Assembly (NCBI GenBank): GCA_001969505.1
Contig: LSSK01000975.1
Location: 1-15,383, forward strand
DNA length: 15,383 bases
Direction: 5' to 3'
Source: Zancudomyces culisetae
Taxonomy: Eukaryota > Kickxellomycota > Harpellomycetes > Harpellales > Legeriomycetaceae
Shown one piece after another: positions 1 to 7,769 of the stretch. The stretch's first letter is position 1, and every line of letters starts with the position of its first letter. The notes under the pieces were generated by a model. That model searched no databases, was not told the DNA's origin, and saw only the letters and a list, made by a program, of their open reading frames with translations. The position numbers and the translations under genes are program-made.

Positions 1-672
1 TTACGATACCGCCTAATACAGTATGAGAGTAAAGAAAAAAGGATAAAATTTACATAGATATTACAAGAGCGGTTGATGAAAAGACAGAAAGACGAAAGTA
101 TTCCAGAGATTATAAACAATAGTTTTTTGGAGGCAGATGCCAAAATCAAACAAGAGTGCAAGGCCAGATCAGGATGTACAGCAGTTATAGCCTTTGTTTT
201 AGAAGAGATGGGTATAGAAGACCAGGAAAAGAAATATAAGCTCTACACAGCAAATGTTGGAGATGCACGGGCAACGTTAGGGCGAAATGAGGATGCTGCT
301 CGGATGACATATGATCATAAGGGAGAGGATTTTCAGGAGTCATTGCGGATTACAGAAAATGGTGGATTCATGATTAATAACCGAGTGAATGGTGTTTTGG
401 CAGTCACCAGAGCACTGGGTGACTCGACAATGAAGAGGGTTGTTGTTGGAAATCCGTATGTGACAGTTACCACACTGGACAAAGAAAATGATGTTTTGAT
501 TCTTGCTTGTGATGGATTGTGGGATGTTTGTACTGACGAACAGGCCGTTGAAATTGCCAGGAACTCAGAGAGTGCAGAGTTGGCTAGTTCTGCTCTTTTG
601 AATTTTGCTATGGATAACCTAAGCACTGATAATATCTCCATTATTGTTGTTAGATTGGATTACTTCTCGTAA
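1..672 (+). CDS. PTC1: PP2C-family protein phosphatase, Ptc1-like (5' partial, one intron)
   Basis: This is a metal-dependent Ser/Thr phosphatase of the PPM/PP2C family. In yeasts Ptc1 damps stress MAP-kinase signalling such as the HOG pathway. Visible motifs in order are SGCTAV (169-186), LYTANVGDAR (241-270), YDHKG (310-324), RVNGVLAVTRALGD (382-423), ACDGLWDV (505-528) and STDN (622-633). The Asp residues of CDG and TDN are the usual metal ligands. The family's N-terminal DGHGG motif is missing, so the gene begins upstream of the window. The reading frame is closed upstream by TAG at 55-57, which is best explained by a short intron (21-57) joining bases 1-20 in frame 3 to ATA at 58. The ATG at 76 is therefore probably internal. 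Family assignment is strong. The Ptc1 subtype is inferred from the close match through GVLAVTRALGD and the short length after it. The C-terminus is complete, with TAA at 670-672. Confidence 0.88.
21..57 (+). other. Putative short spliceosomal intron in the PP2C gene
   Basis: The intron would start GTATGA at 21 and end ACATAG at 57, 37 nt long. Removing it joins frame 3 upstream (T-I-P-P-N-T) to I-L-Q-E-R-L-M-K downstream. As I recall the family, this resembles the segment that precedes the conserved NSFL/AD region in Ptc1. Alternatives also keep an open frame: GTATGA (21) to AAGAG (69), or GTAAAG (29) to CAAG (67). The exact boundaries are therefore uncertain, but some splice is needed because the DGHGG part of the domain must lie upstream. 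Confidence 0.5.
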
Positions 673-781
673 ATTAATTTTACTCACTCATTGTTTATAC
701 ACTATTCTAATTTTTTGACCATTAGTCTATACTATAACTTGTTTGATTAATCTGTTAGATGTTAAACGTTGTATTAATAAA

Positions 782-859
782 TTATAAACGTATCTTTTCA
801 AGAAAACCAAGTACAACGTTTTTTGTAGTTTATGGTCATGTACTATTTTATAAACGTAT
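782..859. repeat. Direct repeat pair TTATAAACGTAT
   Basis: Two exact 12-bp copies lie at 782-793 and 848-859, 66 bp apart. They are in the non-coding spacer downstream of PP2C. The core ATAAACG recurs in the palindrome at 1139-1154, which suggests a shared protein-binding site. Function is unknown. Confidence 0.6.
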
Positions 860-1138
860 AATATTCGCAATGTAACTATGATGAAATCATGATCAAACTG
901 ATGCTACTCACTATCACTGTTCCCCCAATTTTGTGTCCCCTCCACACTTCATTATCTCTTTTTTTTCAAATTAGAGTAGGGTAAGGGAAAAAAAATGCTT
1001 TAGTGTAAATGTGGTGATGTTGGTAGTACAATTCTAGGTAAATTTAGCTAAAAAAAATTTAAAAAATCTTGGTTATTTACTGCTAAAAAAAAATTTAAAA
1101 AAAAACTTCAAATAGTAGCTATTCACGTTTACAAGAAA

Positions 1139-1154
1139 AAATAAACGTTTATTT
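1139..1154. promoter_or_regulatory. 16-bp perfect palindrome upstream of SPT2
   Basis: AAATAAACGTTTATTT reads the same on both strands. It lies about 290 bp upstream of the SPT2 start codon and contains the ATAAACG core of the 782/848 repeats in both orientations. It could be a dimeric transcription-factor site. It could also arise by chance in AT-rich DNA, although the central ACGT is less trivial. Confidence 0.4.
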
Positions 1155-1413
1155 AGAAAGAGAGGGTAAACTAATAATAAAAGTCATATCCAGAGTTCCT
1201 TATTAGTCTTGGTATATGCCGAGAAAAAAAACTACTTATAGAATAAACCGTGGTAATAAATAGGTGGGATGGAAGGGTTTGGTATATAATCTTTAGAGAT
1301 TCTTCAAAAAAAATAAATAAAGAAACCCAAGATTTACTGGTACATTTGTTTAACAAATCCAACTGTAATAAATAAAAAAGGTTGTATTAACTAGAGGGAA
1401 AAGAAAAAAAGAA

Positions 1414-1438
1414 GAATAGAATAGAATAGAATAGAATA
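1414..1438 (+). repeat. GAATA pentanucleotide microsatellite in the SPT2 leader
   Basis: Five perfect GAATA units are followed by GA and A7, ending 8 bp before the SPT2 ATG (1447). They probably form part of the 5' UTR. The purine-rich, unstructured leader resembles the AATAA-rich leaders of the dynein and APC1 genes in this window. Confidence 0.85.
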
Positions 1439-1446
1439 GAAAAAAA

Positions 1447-3039
1447 ATGCAAAATTTAGATTTCAACAAGTTGTTGAGCATGGTAAAGGGAGAAACAGGT
1501 GGGGGAGGAGGAGGTGCTGGTGGTGGAGTACGTAAAGGAGAGAGATTGTACAGCGTGGCGCAATTGGAGCGGGATAGAAGGATAGAAAGGGAGAAACAAG
1601 AAATACTGCAAAAAAGGACACAACAGCAACAGCAGCAGCAACAGCAACAACAACGGGAGAAAAGGGAGCGAGAAGGACTAGAGTCGAGAGGGTATAGCAA
1701 ACCTAGCCAAGCTTCAATAGGAAAAAGCCTTGAAAGGAGCAAGTATGGCAGTAAAAGTGATGGTGCTAGCAATGAAACACAGAGGAAAGGGAGTGTAGAA
1801 AATAGAGCAGGTATACAACGAGAAGCAAAAAGGATGGTGGAAACGACCAAAGATAAAGATGTGTCCGATAGCAAGAAGCGACACTTGACATATAAAGAGT
1901 TGATGAAAAATGCAGCGTCAAAGGGACAAGCACTTTATAAGGATAAGAGTAAGGAGGGTGTTGGTAGTGGAATGAGTGGAATGGGTGGTAGTGGAGGACT
2001 TGGATCTAGATTGGGTCTAGGTTCGGGAATCAAAAGCCGAGTTGGAGAGGAAGCTAGAGGAGGAGTGGCGGGGGCTAAAACTGTAGGAAAAAGTGGGATA
2101 CCGATTCGAATGATGGAGAGTGCAAAGAGCAAAATGAAAAGGGATAAGGAGCTACAAATGAGTAGAGCGAATGCTAGTTTATCAAGGAGTTCCGCTGGAA
2201 ATAATGGTAGAGATGGCAGGGAAGGGAATGGGCTTTCGAGAGATAATAGTAGGGCGAATAGAGTGGTGGATAACGGTGGAGTTAAAAGAACAGAAAAAAA
2301 GTTGGATCCGTCAAAAGTCAAGTCATTGAGTATTTCCGAGGAAAAGAAGGAGAGAAAAGTGGTACAGGAATTGGACCGGTTTGGAGTTAAACAAAAACTA
2401 AAAGAGCGGCCAAAAGAAAGGTCAAAACGATCACTAACACCCGATAGAACAGCAAAAAGTGAGTATGGTTGGAAAGGTAGTAGTAAGGGTGTTGGTATTG
2501 ATAGTAGAGCCGAAAGCAGAGGCAGCAGTAGGGAGAGATACGAATCAAGTAGCTTGAGCAGGTCATATAAGGCGAATAAATCTATAAGCATGTCTGCAAA
2601 TGCAAGAAGCACAAAGAGACCAGCATATGAACCGAAGCGAAGATCAAGATATGAAGAAGAGGATGAGTATGACTCAATGGATGGATTTATAGTATCCGAT
2701 GAGGACGAAAGTGATGCAAGTGGTTATAGTAGAGGAGGAAGAGGGAGTGGGGGTGGGGGTGGAAATCTTGATTATAGAAAAGAATTGTATAAAATCACGG
2801 GGTATGATGCTAGACGATATAATGATGGCGGGGCAAAGAGGCGGCGAATAGCGGGGTATGATGATGATGGTGATAGTTCAGATATGGAGGCGAGCATAGA
2901 TTATCTGAACCAAGAGGAACATCGTAGTTTGAAGATTGCAAAATTGGAGGATATGATTGAGGAACAGCGAGAGTTAGAGGAGGAAAGAAGATATAAACAG
3001 GCACAAAAGCAGAAGAGTATGAGGGCAAAAGGAAAATAG
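1447..3039 (+). CDS. SPT2: SPT2 chromatin protein (histone H3-H4 chaperone)
   Basis: The protein is 530 aa and nuclear. Spt2 binds H3-H4 and DNA and helps recycle histones behind transcribing polymerase. The N-terminus (LDFNKLLSMV) and the segment KKRHLTYKELMKNA near residues 143-156 match patterns seen in fungal SPT2 proteins. The diagnostic part is the C-terminal SPT2 domain: an acidic DSMDGFIVSDEDE block from residue 409, YRKELYKITGYDARRY from residue 443, then the helix LNQEEHRSLKIAKLEDMIEEQ with a basic KQ-rich end. The middle is long, disordered and rich in K, R, S and G. There is a Gly-rich run at residues 18-27 and 11 consecutive Gln at 59-69. Serines here are almost all AGY and the coding strand is strongly purine-rich. 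The start is the first ATG, in an A-rich context; no intron is apparent. The protein is longer than the yeast one (about 330 aa), and the extra length is the low-complexity middle. Confidence 0.9.
   Translation: MQNLDFNKLLSMVKGETGGGGGGAGGGVRKGERLYSVAQLERDRRIEREKQEILQKRTQQQQQQQQQQQREKREREGLESRGYSKPSQASIGKSLERSKYGSKSDGASNETQRKGSVENRAGIQREAKRMVETTKDKDVSDSKKRHLTYKELMKNAASKGQALYKDKSKEGVGSGMSGMGGSGGLGSRLGLGSGIKSRVGEEARGGVAGAKTVGKSGIPIRMMESAKSKMKRDKELQMSRANASLSRSSAGNNGRDGREGNGLSRDNSRANRVVDNGGVKRTEKKLDPSKVKSLSISEEKKERKVVQELDRFGVKQKLKERPKERSKRSLTPDRTAKSEYGWKGSSKGVGIDSRAESRGSSRERYESSSLSRSYKANKSISMSANARSTKRPAYEPKRRSRYEEEDEYDSMDGFIVSDEDESDASGYSRGGRGSGGGGGNLDYRKELYKITGYDARRYNDGGAKRRRIAGYDDDGDSSDMEASIDYLNQEEHRSLKIAKLEDMIEEQRELEEERRYKQAQKQKSMRAKGK
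1621..1653 (+). repeat. CAR (polyglutamine) repeat inside SPT2
   Basis: Eleven consecutive Gln codons mix CAA and CAG (residues 59-69). The codon mixture suggests an old tract rather than a recent pure-CAG expansion. It follows an arginine/glutamate-rich helix and would extend a coiled or disordered segment. Confidence 0.9.
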
Positions 3040-3734
3040 TTGAATTTCTCTGTTATTTCCTTTTTTTTTAAAAAAAAGAAAAAGAAAAAGAGGTGAAAGG
3101 TGATAACGTGGATAATGTGGATAATAGACTATATTTTATATTTTTATAGCTTTTCTTTATTTTCAGTTTTATATGGGTTTTGGATTTTTAACGATATTAT
3201 TATAGTTTTTATTTTCAACTGTTTAAATGATCTTTTTGAAAAGCATAAAAAGGAAGAATATAAAGAGACATTGATACACTAATTAAGAGGGGAATGACTA
3301 TGAAGTGTTCACAATGAAGTATGTGATAATTTAGAGATTAGAAAGGGCAGGTAGAGGGAAGGAGGAGTAAAATTGAGTTTTTTGGTGGGAGTGAGGGTGA
3401 GAGTGTGGAGAGGGGATAGGCGAGGGGTGTGAAAATAGGGTGTTGGGTGTTGGGTGCTGGGTGTTGGGTGCTGGGTGTTGGGAGGAAATTATTGGTAATA
3501 AAAAAAAACGATTGAAGAAACGGGAATTTAAAAAGAAGTAAAAATATGGTTTGTTTACAATAATGTGGTGAGAGTAATCTTGAATTTAGTTTTTATTAGC
3601 GCTATTAGTTGATAAATAATATTTTCAAGTGGGAAAAAAAAATAAAAATAAAATAATATGTTGGTGGCTAAAATAACGAGTAAAAAGTAAAATAATAAAA
3701 TAAAATAAAATAATAATAAAAAAAGAAAACAAGA
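3040..3734. other. Intergenic region SPT2-dynein, no convincing gene
   Basis: The region starts with a T10/A8 palindrome just after the SPT2 stop (3061-3078). An AT-rich stretch follows, with a 55-codon hydrophobic frame from ATG 3115 to 3282 that I do not trust. Then come a G-rich block on the plus strand (about 3344-3485) ending in the GGGTGYT array, and finally an A/T-rich leader with repeated AATAA up to the dynein ATG at 3735. AGGGG words occur at 3411-3415 and 3423-3427; they resemble stress response elements, but the surroundings are G-rich so they may be chance. Confidence 0.65.
3438..3482 (+). repeat. GGGTGYT tandem array, G-quadruplex candidate
   Basis: Six head-to-tail 7-bp units run in the order GGGTGTT, GGGTGTT, GGGTGCT, GGGTGTT, GGGTGCT, GGGTGTT and end in GGG, giving seven GGG tracts with 4-nt loops. 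This meets the usual G3+N1-7 quadruplex pattern on the plus strand. It stands out in an AT-rich genome and sits about 250 bp upstream of the dynein start. The unit resembles the G/T-rich telomere repeats of some budding yeasts, so an interstitial telomere-like tract is an alternative reading. Confidence 0.85.
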
Positions 3735-5795
3735 ATGGAGAGTAGAAGAGGGGAATTAGAAAAAAAACGAGCCAAATTGGCAGAATTGCGGCGGGCTAGA
3801 GAAGAAAGAAGGCAACAACTTTTGAATACCAGGCAAGCTGGAGGAGCAGGAGGAGTAGGAGTAGGAGCTGGAGCTGGGGCTGGAGGAGTAGGTGAAGTGA
3901 AAAGTAGGAATATTGAAGAGTTGGTGAATTCTCTGGTGGGCGAGCGGGAGAGCGGAGATACGGGAGTGCGAGTTAGTACCAATACGATGGTTAACAAAAC
4001 TGAGAGTGAACGGGTAGGCAATCAAGAACCTGGAGTAATGTCGGGGGAAAGCATAGGTGGACAGCAAGGAAAAATGCAAAACAAAACATACGAGAGTAAT
4101 GAGGGCGGGATGGAGCTGGATAAGAGTAGCAGTGTTGGAAGTAGTATAGGGAAGAGCGATAGTGCCAGTAGCAGAGGAGGAGGAGGAGGAGGAGTAGGAA
4201 ATGTTATGGATATAGAGAGGATGGGGACAAAGGGAGCTGAAGAAAGAAAAGTGCCGGTGGTAGAGCTGAGTACATTTTCAGCAGTGGTATATGATTTAGC
4301 GCCCAAGGAAAAAGTAACATATCACAAAGAGATCCAAGTGGTGACAGAGGAGGATGAGGAAGAAATATTGGCAAGAGTGCAAAAACTGAAGGGGTTGGTA
4401 AGTTCGGAGAATGTAGAGGAAAAGGTAAAAGAGGCAGTTGAACAAGAGCGACGGCGTACAGAACAAGAGTTGGCGGAAGCAAAGAGGGAGGCTAGCCAAC
4501 GAGAAAAAGATAAGCAGGTTGAAATACTGAAGGAGCAACAAGTGCTGGAAGTACTGAGTGAGGATGTGTACCGGGCAGTAGAGCGAGGTAGCAAGATTAT
4601 TGAGCGGGCATTGGATGAGGATTATGATATTACGATAGATTATGGAGCGGCGGAGGTAGGAGACGAGGCAAAGGAAAGTCTGATGGAGTTACAGCGGGAA
4701 TTTGGCAGTAACAAGAAGGGGAGCGAAGGCGGGCGTAGCGTGACAGATTTGGCGTTTAGTAGTAAACATAGCGAGTTGTTAGCAGTTAGTTATAACCGAG
4801 ATGTGATGGCACCGAGTGAGCAGGATGGAATGGTTGAAGTGTGGAATCTTCATTTAAAAGAACGGCCGGAATACCGGTTTTATAGCAATTCGGATGTTTT
4901 GAGTGTGGCAATGGACGAATATTCACCAACAACAATAGTCGGAGCAACGTATTCGGGCCAGGTGGTAATATGGGATATTCGAGCAGGGAGTTCACCGGTG
5001 GGACGCAGCAATTCAGGCCATTCGCAGCCGATTTTTGCAGTTCGGCTGGTGGGGAGCCGGCAGAACCGGATGATGGTAACGACGAGTACAGACGGAGCAA
5101 TGAGTGTGTGGCAGATGGATATGTTGGCTGCACCGATTGAGCAACTGGCGCTTACAGATGTATCTGGAATAGATTTTGCAAGTAGCGATACATTTTGGGC
5201 AGGTGGACACGATGGAAATGTTTATAGTGGCAGTCGTGTTGACAAAGCAGGAGCAAGAGCTGGGTTGGGTTCGGATCGCTATGTTGGCCACACCAGCCGC
5301 ATTTCGGCTCTGCATGTCCACCCCAACTTTTCCGATATTGTGTTGACGGCGTCGTTTGATTGGTCGGTCCGTCTATTCAAACACCGAGCTGGTTTGCGGC
5401 CAAGTTCGGCTTTGGTTACTTCCGATGCCCAGAACCGACGCCTTAATGTCCGCAGTATCCATGCGATTGATACTTTTTCGGATTATGTGATGGATGCCAA
5501 ATGGTCTCCTTCTCATCCTTGTGTGTTTGCTGCTGTTGATGCTGCTGGATCTTTGTCTCTATTTGATTTATCTACCAATCCTGAAGTCCCAATTGAATCT
5601 ACATCCATTAACAACAAGTCGTCATCATTACCATTGGCTGGACTTAATAAATTGGCGTTTGGTAATGCTGGTCGACTAATCGCCACAGGAGACACTAATG
5701 GAATCATCCGAACCTATTCTCTAGCTGAATCCTTATATTCTTCTTCCAATGATGACTTTCTTTTATTTACTAAACTAATCAATAATAGAATTTAA
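3735..5795 (+). CDS. DYNC1I: Cytoplasmic dynein 1 intermediate chain
   Basis: The protein is 686 aa. It is the WD-repeat chain that links dynein heavy chains to light chains and dynactin for minus-end microtubule transport. The N-terminus is a charged single helix (ELEKKRAKLAELRRAREERR, residues 7-26), the dynactin p150/Nudel-binding element of the family. A Gly/Ala/Val linker (about 37-54) and a Ser-rich disordered region follow. FSAVVYDLAPKEKVTYHKEIQ (from residue 181) is the light-chain-binding segment, and EDVYRAVERGSKIIERALDE (about 277-296) the region before the propeller. The WD40 propeller runs from about 335 to the end, with signatures GATYSGQVVIWDIR, SFDWSVRLF (about 541) and DAKWSPSHPCVFAAVD. 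Length matches animal and fungal homologues. The stop is 27 bp from the stop of RPN3 on the other strand. Serine codons change from AGY to TCN along the gene. The LC8 core reads KEIQV rather than KxTQT. Identification is firm. Confidence 0.95.
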   Translation: MESRRGELEKKRAKLAELRRAREERRQQLLNTRQAGGAGGVGVGAGAGAGGVGEVKSRNIEELVNSLVGERESGDTGVRVSTNTMVNKTESERVGNQEPGVMSGESIGGQQGKMQNKTYESNEGGMELDKSSSVGSSIGKSDSASSRGGGGGGVGNVMDIERMGTKGAEERKVPVVELSTFSAVVYDLAPKEKVTYHKEIQVVTEEDEEEILARVQKLKGLVSSENVEEKVKEAVEQERRRTEQELAEAKREASQREKDKQVEILKEQQVLEVLSEDVYRAVERGSKIIERALDEDYDITIDYGAAEVGDEAKESLMELQREFGSNKKGSEGGRSVTDLAFSSKHSELLAVSYNRDVMAPSEQDGMVEVWNLHLKERPEYRFYSNSDVLSVAMDEYSPTTIVGATYSGQVVIWDIRAGSSPVGRSNSGHSQPIFAVRLVGSRQNRMMVTTSTDGAMSVWQMDMLAAPIEQLALTDVSGIDFASSDTFWAGGHDGNVYSGSRVDKAGARAGLGSDRYVGHTSRISALHVHPNFSDIVLTASFDWSVRLFKHRAGLRPSSALVTSDAQNRRLNVRSIHAIDTFSDYVMDAKWSPSHPCVFAAVDAAGSLSLFDLSTNPEVPIESTSINNKSSSLPLAGLNKLAFGNAGRLIATGDTNGIIRTYSLAESLYSSSNDDFLLFTKLINNRI

Positions 5796-5822
5796 TTTCA
5801 TATATAAAAAACTTTATAATAT
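5796..5822. other. 27-bp convergent gap between dynein and RPN3 stops
   Basis: The two genes end tail to tail with 27 bp of AT-rich DNA between stop codons. Any 3' UTR on either side must run into the opposite coding region, so the mature transcripts should overlap as antisense pairs. The gap is too short to hold two separate poly(A) regions. Confidence 0.8.
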
Positions 5823-7271
5823 TTAAAACATGTCCAAATCACTTTCGTCACTATCTCCATCATCGTCTTCCTCAAGTTCAATTGGCATTTTGCTCTCAAT
5901 CGTTTCAATCGCACTGTCGGGATATCTCATTGCCCGTACGCTATCGTTATATACTCCCAAACAGAACCCTATTCTTGCATCAAACAATTCCTGTGGCTTG
6001 CCACTTCCATACATATCCCCTGCTACTCGTGTTTCTACATATCCCTTTTCGTGCACTATTGTTGCCTCCGAAACTACCTTGTCGTATATCGCTTTGCTCA
6101 CTATATACTCTGCATCTTCTTCACTATCCAAATGCAACTTCAAGCATATATCTCGCAGCGATATCCGTCGATACGCCGTACATATCGCCCGGATTCCTGC
6201 CTTGATTACATTGTGTCTCAATCGCATAATCAACAACATCAGCCCATCCTTCAAAAACTGCTCATGGTGTCGCTCCACCACCTCTTGAAACTCTGCCAAT
6301 TTTCCTGTTCTCACCGCCCTAACCAACTCCAAATATCCCCGCAATGGTTTCTTCAAATACTTGTTGTTGTGAATCATTCCCTTCTCCACTATCTCTCCCA
6401 TCAACAATCCAACCACCACCATTGCCTTGTATACTTGCTGCAAGAACCCCGCACTGCCTCTTGAAAAACTCACTTTCCTACTTGCATCCTGCAAATTCAT
6501 GTGTGCCTTTGAATACTCCAGCTCTATCGCCTGCACCAATCCTGCATAGTACAGATATCTTGCCGTCATATTATTACTGCTGCTCTTGTATGGATATGCA
6601 CATCTCCCCATCAACTTTGACGCCTGGTTGTACAGCTTGTACTGTATATAATTGCGCAACCCCAACGTTACCACCATCCCTTGTACTTCCTCGTACCCTT
6701 CCTGCATTGCCCTCTGTAACCCCACCAACAACTCTCCTCGAATCTCCTCAAGTTGTCCTCGCTCCTCATATACCCGCGAGTAATAGAAATATATCTGCGC
6801 CATTATCGCCTCACTTATTGCTCTATACTCCCCTTTTGCCTCTCTGAGTACCACATTGCTCACTTTAACTGCTCTGTCCTTCTCTTTTTGGTCTAGCAAA
6901 TATATCATCCCCACCATCCCCATAAACATTGCTACCTCCACTTTGTTTTTTTCCTCAACTGCCCCAACAACCCGTCCCTGCTCCTCTTCTTTCCCACTTT
7001 CCTCAACCCCTTCCATCTTTTCAACCCCCTCACTGCCCTTTCTTCCAACTTGCTCCACATTACTTGCCACCACTTCCATCACTGCTTGCCAATTTTCTTT
7101 TTCTCCCAATTTCTTTTGTTTCAATTCTCGAACCACTCGTGCCAACACCTCTCCATCTGTCTTTTTTCGCAGCTTTGGAACTTCACGTAATGCTCGTTGC
7201 ACGTATATCTTTTCTGTCTTTTCCACTCCTTTGCTTATAAGCCGTATGCATTTTTCCAAATCTATATTCAT
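5823..7271 (-). CDS. RPN3: 26S proteasome regulatory subunit RPN3 (PSMD3), PCI protein
   Basis: The protein is 482 aa, a scaffold subunit of the 19S lid that helps assemble the particle degrading ubiquitinated proteins in nucleus and cytosol. The N-terminal helical-repeat half includes a charged low-complexity insert (about residues 85-110, rich in E, K and V). The C-terminal PCI domain contains RISLRDICLKLHLDSEEDAE (from residue 369), then IVHEKGYVETR, RIGFCLGVYNDSVRAMRYP and an acidic tail DDDGDSDESDLDMF; the PCI part closely matches human PSMD3 in order and spacing. It is slightly shorter than yeast and human homologues (about 520-535 aa). The start ATG (7269-7271) is preceded by an AT-rich leader. 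A conserved Leu in RISL is encoded by CTG. It is divergent from APC1 and convergent with dynein. Confidence 0.95.
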   Translation of the reverse strand: MNIDLEKCIRLISKGVEKTEKIYVQRALREVPKLRKKTDGEVLARVVRELKQKKLGEKENWQAVMEVVASNVEQVGRKGSEGVEKMEGVEESGKEEEQGRVVGAVEEKNKVEVAMFMGMVGMIYLLDQKEKDRAVKVSNVVLREAKGEYRAISEAIMAQIYFYYSRVYEERGQLEEIRGELLVGLQRAMQEGYEEVQGMVVTLGLRNYIQYKLYNQASKLMGRCAYPYKSSSNNMTARYLYYAGLVQAIELEYSKAHMNLQDASRKVSFSRGSAGFLQQVYKAMVVVGLLMGEIVEKGMIHNNKYLKKPLRGYLELVRAVRTGKLAEFQEVVERHHEQFLKDGLMLLIMRLRHNVIKAGIRAICTAYRRISLRDICLKLHLDSEEDAEYIVSKAIYDKVVSEATIVHEKGYVETRVAGDMYGSGKPQELFDARIGFCLGVYNDSVRAMRYPDSAIETIESKMPIELEEDDDGDSDESDLDMF

Positions 7272-7751
7272 TTATATTAAAATTGCTATTAGATTTATTA
7301 ATACCAGATGCTTTTTATTTCTAATCTATTAGCTTTTTCCCAACTTGCCTTCTATAAATTTGGTTTCTTTATGTTCTTCTTGAATCATTTTGCTCCTTTA
7401 TTAACTATCCCCTTTATACCCTTTATTTTTGCCTTTTTGTTATTAAGTTATATATTGAAGTTTGTATGTTTATATTTTCTTTATTTGTCTCAAAAAAAAA
7501 AAAACTATAATACGTAATCCCATTTATTTTAATTTTTATTTACCTTTTTTTTAATTATTTTTTTTGTTGTAATTGCAGTTGTTGTTGTTTTGGTTTATTA
7601 GTTGAGATTGAAAAATATTCAAAATTCCCTAAAATGTTTATAAAAAAAAAGTGAGAAAAAAAAACTGTAATAGTGGAGAGTCAAGTCATAACAGAGTAAA
7701 GAGGGGGAGATGAAAATAATAAAAAAGTAGGTCGTGAGGAAGAGCAAGGAA

Positions 7752-7769
7752 GGGAAGGGAGGGGAAGGG
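7752..7769 (+). other. G-quadruplex motif in the RPN3/APC1 spacer
   Basis: Four G-tracts (3, 3, 4 and 3 G) are separated by loops AA, A and AA: GGGAAGGGAGGGGAAGGG. The short loops predict a stable parallel quadruplex on the plus strand. It lies in a longer polypurine stretch about 480 bp upstream of RPN3, so it could also form triplex DNA. Confidence 0.6.

Larger units (their letters stand above)
673..1446. other. Intergenic region PP2C-SPT2, no gene seen
   Basis: This AT-rich spacer carries the 3' flank of the PP2C gene and the promoter and leader of SPT2. AATAAA at 776-781, about 105 nt after the PP2C stop, is a candidate polyadenylation signal. There are two exact copies of TTATAAACGTAT (782-793 and 848-859), a 16-bp palindrome with the same core (1139-1154), and an imperfect A-rich direct repeat starting GCTAAAAAAAATTT (1047 and 1082, period 35). 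A C-rich patch lies at 921-945. The short reading frames here are low-complexity and unconvincing. Confidence 0.7.

Noticed and set aside
878-901. Box C (ATGATGA) and CTGA, possible C/D snoRNA; also 15165-15297
   Set aside because: The first pair is only 13 nt apart, and no matching C'/D boxes or terminal stem follow. The second pair is 133 nt apart without complementary ends.
1350-2612. Long minus-strand frames opposite SPT2 (with Leu/Cys/Pro/Ser runs)
   Set aside because: They are mirror images of the purine-rich, repeat-rich SPT2 coding strand; the poly-Cys/Leu run is the complement of the Gln repeat, and no domain is visible.
3100-3282. Hydrophobic 55-codon frame from ATG 3115
   Set aside because: Rich in Ile, Phe and Tyr as expected from random AT-rich DNA; it has no recognisable motif. 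A single-pass peptide cannot be excluded but is unsupported.
6156-6158. CTG-to-serine or other altered genetic code
   Set aside because: CTG lies at a conserved Leu in the RPN3 PCI domain and again in the PP2C RALGD motif (415-417). All six genes end at normal TAA or TAG codons without internal stops.
5830-7332. Several plus-strand frames over RPN3 (100-167 codons)
   Set aside because: They lie antisense to a clearly conserved PCI protein and show only low-complexity Ser/Pro/Leu sequence due to the pyrimidine-rich strand.
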